Below the pieces are notes generated by a model, which made no database searches, had not been told where the DNA came from, and was given only the letters and a program-made list of their open reading frames with translations. From Bacteroidia bacterium (lineage in GTDB: Bacteria; Bacteroidota; Bacteroidia; NS11-12g; UBA955): DNA of 64,000 nt. The stretch is taken from positions 1 through 64,000 of the forward strand of contig JALOAG010000007.1 of the NCBI GenBank assembly GCA_023228875.1, in the 5' to 3' direction. The position numbers and the translations under genes were made by a program. How positions within the stretch are numbered: the stretch's first letter is position 1; each line of letters starts with the position of its first letter. Of this stretch, positions 54,480-62,476 are shown in pieces.

Positions 54480-54992
54480 ATGAAATACACAAACTACATC
54501 AAAACCATAGTACTTATCTTAGGTTCTACATCCATCTTAAACACAAATATACTTGCTCAAAATTGTGTATGGGAGCACGAATCTGAAATTGATTGCAATT
54601 ATAATCTTTCAATTGGATTCACTTGCGACTGTGGTTTCAATACCCATGAACATCAATTTACTGCACCTTTTTACTGTCCAACTGACTGTGGTTGCTGGGG
54701 CACACCAGGTATATCTCAACGAACAGCAGGTTGTGGAGTTTGTGGTTGGAATGATGATACTTTATACGCACTAATCGGCAACCCTACAACAAATGCATAT
54801 AAATTTTTGCGTACACAATCAATAGTACCAACACCTTCTGTTCAAGCAGGCATAATTGCTTATGATTGGAGGGATGTAACTCGGCAAGTTAAAGATTGTA
54901 ACACAACTATAATTAATACACTTTTCTGTTGTGCCAATATAGATCCTGATAAGTGTACGCCTTGTGGCTGTGGAGTGGTTGAAATTGATTAG
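54480..54992 (+). CDS. Cys-rich secreted protein of unknown function (170 aa)
   Basis: From ATG 54480 there is a signal peptide (MKYTNYIKTIVLILGSTSILNTNILAQN) and a mature part with 15 Cys residues. These are often in tight clusters: FTCDCGF, YCPTDCGCWG, AGCGVCGW, LFCCANIDPDKCTPCGCG. The pattern suggests several disulfides or metal binding outside the cytoplasm. I recognise no family, and there is no T9SS tail. It has its own promoter and no close partner. The in-frame ATG 19 codons upstream is less likely because the -7 box lies between the two. Confidence 0.72.
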   Translation: MKYTNYIKTIVLILGSTSILNTNILAQNCVWEHESEIDCNYNLSIGFTCDCGFNTHEHQFTAPFYCPTDCGCWGTPGISQRTAGCGVCGWNDDTLYALIGNPTTNAYKFLRTQSIVPTPSVQAGIIAYDWRDVTRQVKDCNTTIINTLFCCANIDPDKCTPCGCGVVEID

Positions 54993-55102
54993 CTAAACTC
55001 TAAAACATATTTACGCCCTGCACACGACCCATATTACCTTCCTTGTCCCAACCCAAGTCCTTAAACATTTACCAATTGTTAAAAAACATGAAATAGATTA
55101 TT

Positions 55103-56761
55103 ATGAAAAGAACACTACTTCTCTCCCTCATACTACATTTATTTTTTGGATATCGCACTCAGGCGCAAGAGCCTCTGAAGCTTCTGTACTACAAACACTT
55201 GGCACGACTGAATGTATCTACTACATATTTCTTTAACAACACATTACTAAATGAAAACGGCTGGCTCTTTGTACGCGTATTAAACGTATATGATTCTTTA
55301 GAATTTGATACATACAAAGCAAATAGATTCGAAGACGACAATGGTTCTGGTAGTATCATTTTTGCATTTGATAATAAGGGCATCCTCAGATGGACATTAC
55401 CCTACAACAAAAAGAACACCACACTGGGTGCTATGGGGCTTATTGGTTCGGGACCAAATAACAGCCTTTATTTTGCCTGTGGGGCAAGAGACTCCATAGT
55501 TTTTGACAATGGTTTAAGAATGGATTTTGAACAACCGGACTTTCCTATTGCAATTTGGGGGGTAATTGACTCTACCGGCATCGTTACCAAAATTATTAAT
55601 CAAAACAATCAACATTCATTTAAAAATGATTTTACACATGACCAATTTTATAACTTTGGTATAATAACAGCATCTTCTACGATGAAAGTTAAATTAACAG
55701 ACTCCTCGATGAAAGAAGTAATTTACTTTCCACTATCCAGTGCGCGATCTGCAACGATTGACAACAAATTAGATGCTTACTTTGCTTACATTATCAGTCC
55801 TAATTCAAATATCAATATTCTTGACACTGCTATTATAACGGTAAGTGGTGAATACAAATGGGTCTTAGTAAAAGTGAGTAAAGAAGGAGATACTTATAAA
55901 CGCAAATGGATGCATATCGTCATGAATAATAAGAATGACGAACTGCAAGAAAACAAACTCGTAAAAGTGGACAGGCATGGCAATGTCTTTTGGGCAGTTA
56001 GACATGGGCAAGATATTATCATTGACAATCACATTATTCCGTTCTATGACAACTTAGCTGCTAATCAGGCTAAAGCAAGTATTCTTCGCTTTGATTCGGA
56101 TGGCAATTATTTGGGTGCTCATAATGACTCCTCAACATCATCTTATTCTTCAGAGCACAAACAATCCATCTGGTTAGAATATGATAAAGACATGAATGTG
56201 TATGCTTACTTCTATTCAAATTCGCGAGTGTATAATTTCGACCAAGTACAATTTGATGAAACTTATAGCCATAGACACAAAATATTGATCTTTGACAACA
56301 ACAGCAAGACTTTTAACAAGGCATATACACATATAGGAGGAAGATTCGACAAATCTATAGCTCCGCCCCGTTTTATTTTTTGGCATTCTTTAACAAAGTT
56401 AGCAAACTACACTTTCTTAGATGGAACATTTATAGAGCCAAAATGGGATAGCGACTATGCTTTTACGGTAATGGACACTATCACTCCAAAGTATCCTGTT
56501 GCTGTTCCACAAATTCCTGCTCAAGGCAATGACATCACCATTTATCCCAATCCTTCATCTAACAGCTTCATAATTACAAACAACAACAAACTGTCCGTAG
56601 TTTGCTCAGTCTATTCTATGGATATGCGATTGATAGAAAAAATGACTTTAGAGGGTGATGCTACAATTGAGCTTTCTTCAGTCATCAGTCCGGGAGTATA
56701 TTTCGTGCAATGTCAAAATAGCGAAGGCTTTAGTCAAACAATTAAGATTATTAAACAGTAG
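55103..56761 (+). CDS. T9SS-exported protein of unknown function (552 aa)
   Basis: A signal peptide (MKRTLLLSLILHLFFGYRTQAQ) leads into a large beta-rich region with repeated strand-turn units (IIFAFDNKGILRWTLPY, VFDNGLRMDF, ILRFDSDGNYLGAH, ILIFDNNSKTFNKAYTHIGG). This resembles PQQ-like or Kelch-like propeller blades, although I cannot count blades reliably. The last ~75 residues (ITIYPNPSSNSFIITN ... GVYFVQCQNSEGFSQTIKIIKQ) are a Por_Secre_tail for type IX secretion. It should be displayed on or released from the cell surface. Similar proteins in related genomes are often annotated SBBP-repeat-like. Confidence 0.82.
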   Translation: MKRTLLLSLILHLFFGYRTQAQEPLKLLYYKHLARLNVSTTYFFNNTLLNENGWLFVRVLNVYDSLEFDTYKANRFEDDNGSGSIIFAFDNKGILRWTLPYNKKNTTLGAMGLIGSGPNNSLYFACGARDSIVFDNGLRMDFEQPDFPIAIWGVIDSTGIVTKIINQNNQHSFKNDFTHDQFYNFGIITASSTMKVKLTDSSMKEVIYFPLSSARSATIDNKLDAYFAYIISPNSNINILDTAIITVSGEYKWVLVKVSKEGDTYKRKWMHIVMNNKNDELQENKLVKVDRHGNVFWAVRHGQDIIIDNHIIPFYDNLAANQAKASILRFDSDGNYLGAHNDSSTSSYSSEHKQSIWLEYDKDMNVYAYFYSNSRVYNFDQVQFDETYSHRHKILIFDNNSKTFNKAYTHIGGRFDKSIAPPRFIFWHSLTKLANYTFLDGTFIEPKWDSDYAFTVMDTITPKYPVAVPQIPAQGNDITIYPNPSSNSFIITNNNKLSVVCSVYSMDMRLIEKMTLEGDATIELSSVISPGVYFVQCQNSEGFSQTIKIIKQ

Positions 56762-56909
56762 GGCTACAAAACCTGTTTTGTAGTACAATAGGATTACTCT
56801 AAATATAGAACAATGTTAAAAAAGTAAAGTTGTTAGAACTTCAAATAAAGTCAAACTCATCTCAGTATTGAAACTTTAACCTTTGAAAGAATCATCATTA
56901 GAGTATAAA

Positions 56910-56940
56910 AAAAATGCGACCCATTGAGAGTCGCATTTTT
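56910..56940. terminator. Bidirectional terminator between the T9SS gene and atpC
   Basis: An 11-base stem AAAAATGCGAC (56910-56920) / GTCGCATTTTT (56930-56940) has a nine-base loop and T tracts on both strands. It can end transcription from both sides of this convergent pair. Confidence 0.85.
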
Positions 56941-56958
56941 TTATTATTTACAATTTAT

Positions 56959-57192
56959 TTAAACGAGTACAACAATCTTATTATCAAGCACCTCAACAAT
57001 GCCTCCGCTAATTTCAAATCTTTTGGATTCATTGTGTGTACTTAACTCAACAACACCTTTTACCAAATTAGATACGATAGGTGCGTGTCCTTTAAGGACT
57101 TGAAAAGAACCTTTTGCTCCCGGCAATGTTATATTGTCTGCTTGTCCTTCAAAAAGCGTTGTATCCAGTGTAATGATTTTTACTTCTAACAT
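56959..57192 (-). CDS. atpC: ATP synthase F1 epsilon subunit (short form)
   Basis: A 77-aa protein matching only the N-terminal beta-sandwich of epsilon: MLEVKIITLDTTLFEGQADNITLPGAKGSFQVLKGHAPIVSNLVKGVVEL. The C-terminal helical hairpin that inhibits ATP hydrolysis in other bacteria is absent, as often seen in Bacteroidota. It follows atpD by eight bases on the same strand and shares its transcript. Confidence 0.92.
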   Translation of the reverse strand: MLEVKIITLDTTLFEGQADNITLPGAKGSFQVLKGHAPIVSNLVKGVVELSTHNESKRFEISGGIVEVLDNKIVVLV

Positions 57193-57200
57193 AGAAACAA

Positions 57201-58706
57201 TTATTTAGCTTCTGCCAACATTTTCTTACCTTTCTCAATCGCATCTTCAATTGTTCCAACAAGGTTAAATGCAGCTTCAGGATATTCATCTACCTCTCCA
57301 TCCATAATCATATTAAAGCCTTTGATGGTATCTTTAATATCAACCAATACACCTGCCAAACCAGTAAACTGTTCTGCAACATGGAAAGGTTGAGACAAGA
57401 ATCTTTGTACCCTACGTGCTCTGTGTACCACCAATTTATCCTCTTCGCTCAATTCATCCATTCCAAGGATTGCGATGATATCTTGCAACTCTTTATAGCG
57501 TTGCAGAAGCTCTTTCACTCGTTGTGCACACGCATAATGTTCTTTACCTAAAATTTCTTCTGTCAGAATTCTTGATGTAGAATCCAATGGGTCAACTGCA
57601 GGATAGATACCTAACTCCGCGATTTTACGAGAAAGTACAGTTGTAGCATCTAAGTGAGCAAATGTAGTTGCGGGAGCCGGGTCAGTCAAGTCATCGGCTG
57701 GTACATAAACCGCTTGCACAGAAGTAATAGAACCACGGTTTGTAGAAGTAATTCTTTCTTGCATTGCTCCCATCTCGGAAGCCAACGTAGGTTGATATCC
57801 CACCGCAGAAGGCATACGTCCCAAAAGTGCAGACACCTCTGAACCCGCTTGTGTAAATCTAAAAATATTGTCAATAAAGAATAAGATGTCTTTTCCTTGC
57901 CCTTCTCCTTCACCGTCACGGAAATATTCAGCCATAGCCAAACCGGACAATGCCACTCGAGCACGTGCACCTGGAGGCTCATTCATTTGTCCGAAAACAA
58001 AGGTTGCTTGTGATTTTTCCAATTCTGCTTTGTCAACTTTGTTCAAATCCCATCCACCTTCTTCCATACTGTGTAAGAATTCTTTACCATATTTAACAAT
58101 TCCTGACTCAATCATTTCTCTAAGCAAGTCATTTCCTTCACGAGTTCTTTCTCCAACACCTGCAAAAACAGAATATCCGTCATGACCTTTTGCAATATTA
58201 TTAATCAACTCCTGAATCAATACAGTTTTACCCACACCTGCACCACCAAATAAGCCGATTTTTCCACCTTTAGCATAAGGCTCAAGCAAGTCAATTACTT
58301 TAATTCCGGTAAAGAGAGGTTCGGTTGAAGTAGAAAGGTTTTCAAATACAGGGGATTCTGCATGGATTGAACGTCCTTTATCTCTATTCAACACACTGAT
58401 TCCATCAATAGCATCACCTACTACATTCAGCAAGCGACCTTTAATTTGGTCTCCGACCGGCATTTGAATAGTTTGACCTAAGTCATTCACTGCCATTCCA
58501 CGAGTAAGACCATCTGTAGAGTCCATTGCAACTGCTCTAACTGTTCTTTCTCCTAAATGTTGTTGAACTTCTAAAATAATTTCCTGTCCGTCAGATTTTT
58601 TAACGGACATTGCGTTGTAGATTTTTGGCAACTCAGTTCCTTCACCTTGAAAGGTTACGTCAACTACCGGACCAATTACCTGTGAGATTTTTCCTATATT
58701 AGCCAT
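57201..58706 (-). CDS. atpD: ATP synthase F1 beta subunit
   Basis: A 501-aa catalytic subunit. Walker A GGAGVGKT is at 154-161, the catalytic-Glu block GERTREGNDL follows, and FFIDNIFRFTQAGSEVSALLGRMPSAVGYQPTLASEMG and ALVDPAPATTFAHLDATTVLSR-type blocks (here LTDPAPATTF) are all standard. It makes ATP at the membrane with the alpha subunit. The remaining atp genes are not in the window; an isolated atpD-atpC pair is usual in this phylum. It is divergent from the S46 peptidase gene across 208 bases. Confidence 0.97.
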   Translation of the reverse strand: MANIGKISQVIGPVVDVTFQGEGTELPKIYNAMSVKKSDGQEIILEVQQHLGERTVRAVAMDSTDGLTRGMAVNDLGQTIQMPVGDQIKGRLLNVVGDAIDGISVLNRDKGRSIHAESPVFENLSTSTEPLFTGIKVIDLLEPYAKGGKIGLFGGAGVGKTVLIQELINNIAKGHDGYSVFAGVGERTREGNDLLREMIESGIVKYGKEFLHSMEEGGWDLNKVDKAELEKSQATFVFGQMNEPPGARARVALSGLAMAEYFRDGEGEGQGKDILFFIDNIFRFTQAGSEVSALLGRMPSAVGYQPTLASEMGAMQERITSTNRGSITSVQAVYVPADDLTDPAPATTFAHLDATTVLSRKIAELGIYPAVDPLDSTSRILTEEILGKEHYACAQRVKELLQRYKELQDIIAILGMDELSEEDKLVVHRARRVQRFLSQPFHVAEQFTGLAGVLVDIKDTIKGFNMIMDGEVDEYPEAAFNLVGTIEDAIEKGKKMLAEAK

Positions 58707-58914
58707 GAATTTATTGTGTTTATTACAGCTTGTTTTCGTGGCGCGAAATTAAACTTTCTGACCGTTAAAAAAAATAGCTGTTAATCTTTTTTCAATGAGT
58801 TTATCACAATTTATTTTTATCGAACAATCAACGCAAATCACTGTATTTACATTGTAAATTGAAAAAAAAACAAGTAATTGCACAACTAAATTAAATAAAC
58901 ATAAATTCAAGAGA

Positions 58915-61164
58915 ATGAAGAAGTTAGTATTTTTATTTGTCGCAATTACACAACTCTTTTCAGCATCAGCTGATGAAGGAATGTGGATTTTGTCCTTGCT
59001 TAACAAGCAAGAAGCAGCCATGAAAGCAAAAGGACTCAAGTTGAGTGCGGAGGATATTTACAACGTAAATAAATCTTCTGTTAAAGATGCAATCGTATGG
59101 TTCAATGGAGGTTGTTCAGGTGAAATAGTATCAAACGAAGGTTTGTTATTAACCAACCATCATTGCGGATACGATGTCATTGCCGGTTTGAGCACTCCCG
59201 AAGACAACATCTTGGACAATGGCTTTTATGCACAAACAAAAGCAGAGGAAAAAAGACCAAACTCAGCGCTTTCTGTTTCTATCCTTCAAAAAATCGAAGA
59301 TGTAACACAAGCGGTCTTAGCCGAGCTTCAAAACCTCAAAGATGAGTCTGAACGCGCAGCTAAAATTAAAGAGTTGACGAATAAATATAAAAAGGAGTAT
59401 GGAAATAACGATCCATTTATTGATGTTCGTTTATATGAAATGTTCAAGGGCAATCAATATTTTGTGTTTGTATATGAAAAGTTCACAGACGTGAGATTTG
59501 TAGGGACACCTCCTCAAAATGTTGGTAAATATGGAGGAGACTCTGACAATTGGATGTGGCCCAGACATACCGGAGATTTTTCGATTTTCAGAATTTATGC
59601 AAATAAAGATAACAAGCCGGCAAATTACAGTGCCGACAATGTTCCTTACAAACCAAAGCACTACTTACCTGTTTCACTTAAAGGTGTTTCAGAAGGTGAT
59701 TTTGCGATGATTATTGGTTTTCCGGGCAGAACAAACCGTTACGAATTTGCTGAAGCTGTAAAATTGTCGTTGGATGAATCCAATATGAGTATTGTTGATA
59801 TGAGAAATATCCGTCTTACTGAGTGGAGGAAAATTATGGACAAAGACGTAGCTACTCGACTCAAACTTTCATCTCAATATGCAAGGGTTGCTAACTATTG
59901 GAAATATTTTATTGGACAAACTGAACAGTTGAAAAGACTGCATGTGTATGATGATAAAAAATCTGATGAGAAAGTCTTCCAACAATGGGCTAATAACAAG
60001 AGCGAATACAAAGATATTTTAACACATGTTTCAACAGCGGTGGACGCATACAGACCTTATGCAAAACACTTGTATTACATTGCTGAAGGAGTTTGGACTC
60101 CTGAAATAATGACATTGGCACGCTATACTTATGCTATTTCAAGCAGCTATGATCAAAATGACGAAGCAGCAATCACTAAGAATATCAATGCATTTAAAAC
60201 TGCAATTCAAGAAAAAGACTGGAATCCTTTGTTATGGGAGGCAGATCAGAAAATCTTTGCTCGCATTGTATATAAATACTACACCGACATTCCCAAAGAC
60301 CAACAACCGGAATTAATCGCAAAGATTGCGCAGAAATATAAATTTGACAAAGCAGGTATTGAAGGAGCCTATAAGTTCGCTGCTGATTTTTACAAAAAGA
60401 GCAACTTAAGCAGCAAAGCAAAAGCTGAGAAGTTTGCATCTAAACTCAGCAAGAAAAACATTGCAAAGGATAACTCCAGTGAATTCTTTGCGACATTTGC
60501 CACATTGTTCAACAACCAGATACTGCCTAAATACAGAACTTATTTAAGTCAAATCAACGAATACGGCAGAACATATATAAAAGGTATCATGGAAATGCAA
60601 AACACGCCTCCGGTTGCAACTACAGATAAAGACGGGAAAGCCACACTCATCAGTGATGAAGCTTATGAAGCAATGAAAGCTGCTGAAAAATATGCTAAAA
60701 AAGAGCTTTATCCGGATGCGAACTCTTCTATTCGTTTAAGTTATGGAACTGTTAAAAGCTATGAGCCTCGTGATGGCGTGCATTATGACTATGTAACAAA
60801 CATGAAAGGGGTATTAGACAAATATGTACCCGGTGACATTGAGTTTGATTTAAGTCCAAAGTTCTACAAATTGGCAAAAGACAGAAATTATGGTCAATAC
60901 GCTGACAAAGATGGAAGGCTCAAAATTAATTTTCTAACTGATAATGATATAACCGGTGGCAATTCAGGTTCTCCTGTGATGAATGGCAATGGCGAATTGA
61001 TAGGAATTGCTTTTGACGGAAACTGGGAAGCCATGAGTGGCGACATATATTTTGACCCTACATACAAAAGAACTATTTCTGTTGACATTCGCTATGTGCT
61101 TTGGTGTATTGACATCTTAGGTGGCGCACCACATATCGTGGCTGAAATGACGCTCGTGAAATAG
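58915..61164 (+). CDS. S46-family dipeptidyl-peptidase (DPP7-like)
   Basis: A 749-aa secreted peptidase that removes dipeptides from the N-terminus of peptides in the periplasm. A signal peptide (MKKLVFLFVAITQLFSASA) precedes DEGMWI. The triad is His83 (TNHHCGYD), Asp211 (GGDSDNW) and Ser684 (TGGNSGSP). Gly702 (AFDGN) is at the position where Gly is linked with DPP7-like preference for hydrophobic P1 residues and Arg with DPP11-like acidic preference, recalled from the family. Length is normal. It has its own terminator, and the role is probably peptide nutrition. Confidence 0.92.
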   Translation: MKKLVFLFVAITQLFSASADEGMWILSLLNKQEAAMKAKGLKLSAEDIYNVNKSSVKDAIVWFNGGCSGEIVSNEGLLLTNHHCGYDVIAGLSTPEDNILDNGFYAQTKAEEKRPNSALSVSILQKIEDVTQAVLAELQNLKDESERAAKIKELTNKYKKEYGNNDPFIDVRLYEMFKGNQYFVFVYEKFTDVRFVGTPPQNVGKYGGDSDNWMWPRHTGDFSIFRIYANKDNKPANYSADNVPYKPKHYLPVSLKGVSEGDFAMIIGFPGRTNRYEFAEAVKLSLDESNMSIVDMRNIRLTEWRKIMDKDVATRLKLSSQYARVANYWKYFIGQTEQLKRLHVYDDKKSDEKVFQQWANNKSEYKDILTHVSTAVDAYRPYAKHLYYIAEGVWTPEIMTLARYTYAISSSYDQNDEAAITKNINAFKTAIQEKDWNPLLWEADQKIFARIVYKYYTDIPKDQQPELIAKIAQKYKFDKAGIEGAYKFAADFYKKSNLSSKAKAEKFASKLSKKNIAKDNSSEFFATFATLFNNQILPKYRTYLSQINEYGRTYIKGIMEMQNTPPVATTDKDGKATLISDEAYEAMKAAEKYAKKELYPDANSSIRLSYGTVKSYEPRDGVHYDYVTNMKGVLDKYVPGDIEFDLSPKFYKLAKDRNYGQYADKDGRLKINFLTDNDITGGNSGSPVMNGNGELIGIAFDGNWEAMSGDIYFDPTYKRTISVDIRYVLWCIDILGGAPHIVAEMTLVK

Positions 61165-61186
61165 TCTTAAAATTTCACTTTGAATC

Positions 61187-61218
61187 AAAAAAGCACATGA
61201 ACATTCATGTGCTTTTTT
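61187..61218 (+). terminator. Rho-independent terminator of the S46 peptidase gene
   Basis: A perfect 14-base stem AAAAAAGCACATGA (61187-61200) / TCATGTGCTTTTTT (61205-61218) with a four-base loop. Confidence 0.92.
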
Positions 61219-61323
61219 GTTATACAACTACATGAATTGCCAGGAATCAAAAACAGTTGATTTAAAAATGCAATATTAAAATAATAGGAAAATCCTCATC
61301 GAGGGATGTTCGCCCTTGAATGT

Positions 61324-61764
61324 TTATTTCTTTACAAGTTCGTCTTTCTCAAAACTCGCCAAACAGAAATCACACACAATCACATTTTTCTTGAAACCAA
61401 ATCCTAACAGGAGTTTTTGGAAAAAAGATTTCTTCTGCATAATGCTGCTGTTATTCTCATTCAATTGTCCGCACGAAGGGCAAACAAACATGGCATTAAT
61501 TTCTTTTATAGCTAAGTCGGCACCGGGGTTTCTCTTTTTGCGTAACTCTTGCAATATTGAGTATGCTTCATCAAAGTCTATATTGGATACTTTGAGCACA
61601 ACCCCACCCAGCGCATTTACATACAACATATTGATTGATTCATTTTCCAGAAAACAACGCACACCCTGTGCCTCCAATATGGACTTAGCCAAATAGGCTT
61701 CTGTGCTATTGTTATAAATAGCTAAGGTTACCAAAACAGGGCTTGTATTTTTCTGCATTTTCAT
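61324..61764 (-). CDS. DUF2007-type protein with zinc ribbon (146 aa)
   Basis: The N-terminal ~75 residues (VTLAIYNNSTEAYLAKSILEAQGVRCFLENESINMLYVNALGGVVLKVSNIDFDEAYSILQEL) match the DUF2007 family, annotated elsewhere as putative signal-transducing. The C-terminal part has CPSCG and CDFC pairs that could bind zinc. No signal peptide, so it is cytosolic. It lies 13 bases after the barrel gene stop on the same strand and is probably in the hscA transcript. Function is unknown. Confidence 0.8.
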   Translation of the reverse strand: MKMQKNTSPVLVTLAIYNNSTEAYLAKSILEAQGVRCFLENESINMLYVNALGGVVLKVSNIDFDEAYSILQELRKKRNPGADLAIKEINAMFVCPSCGQLNENNSSIMQKKSFFQKLLLGFGFKKNVIVCDFCLASFEKDELVKK

Positions 61765-61777
61765 ATTCTCCTCTATC

Positions 61778-62476
61778 CTAAAAAGTTACGTTGAGTGCAA
61801 CTTGCCAATTGCTAAATTTATGACCTGACGCAAAGTTACTAAGATTTCCGAATCTTTCCATGTCGCGGTTTATATTTCTTAAACCATATTTAAAAGTAAG
61901 CGAAAATCCCATAGAGCCATAACCCACAGGAAATTCCACAGGAACCCCGGCAACAAGAGCGTAATCCATCAGATGTATCGGCAGTCCATAAACCAATGCA
62001 ATCCCTTCCTTATCAAGGTTTCTAAATAAAGATGAACGCAAGAGGATAGCCGGTTGCACCCCAAAGAATACACGGTATTTTACACTTTGCTTGTCGGCAA
62101 CTTTGACTTCTTTAATTTTATATTCAAGGCAAATCGGAAACTCAAAATAAATCAGATTAATTCTTTCAATTGCACTGTCACCCTCAGCTTTAAACTTCAC
62201 TCCCTTAAAACTAAAGCTAATTTCATCATATAAACTTAATCTCTTGGATTTATTAAGAGGAATCCGGTTATACACACCACCCGTAAAGGCTGTTATTGGC
62301 AGTGGAGATTTAAACAAATCACCATAGAATCCATTAACAGCATAACCCATTCTTATTCCCAAATCCAAAGATTCTTTTTCATCAGGATTTACATAAAAAA
62401 AATCGTCTTCTTCTTGTGCAAACAGAGTACTTACACAAGTCATTAAAACCAACAATATGGCAAGTTTCTTAAACAA
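61778..62476 (-). CDS. Outer-membrane beta-barrel protein (PorT-like, 232 aa)
   Basis: The most sensible start is TTG at 62476, which overlaps the hscA stop and gives a proper signal peptide (MFKKLAILLVLMTCVSTLFAQ). The mature part alternates strands and turns (LGIRMGYAVNGFYGDLF, FTGGVYNRIPLNKSKRLSLYDEISFSF) and ends in WQVALNVTF with an aromatic last residue, as in outer-membrane barrels. Starts further upstream would lie within hscA and bury the signal peptide. It belongs to the small PorT-like barrel group; its role is unknown. Confidence 0.75.
   Translation of the reverse strand: MFKKLAILLVLMTCVSTLFAQEEDDFFYVNPDEKESLDLGIRMGYAVNGFYGDLFKSPLPITAFTGGVYNRIPLNKSKRLSLYDEISFSFKGVKFKAEGDSAIERINLIYFEFPICLEYKIKEVKVADKQSVKYRVFFGVQPAILLRSSLFRNLDKEGIALVYGLPIHLMDYALVAGVPVEFPVGYGSMGFSLTFKYGLRNINRDMERFGNLSNFASGHKFSNWQVALNVTF

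Noticed and set aside
58749..59039. 96-codon minus-strand frame between atpD and the S46 gene
   Set aside because: It overlaps the signal-peptide region of the S46 gene antisense and the promoter region, with no domain.
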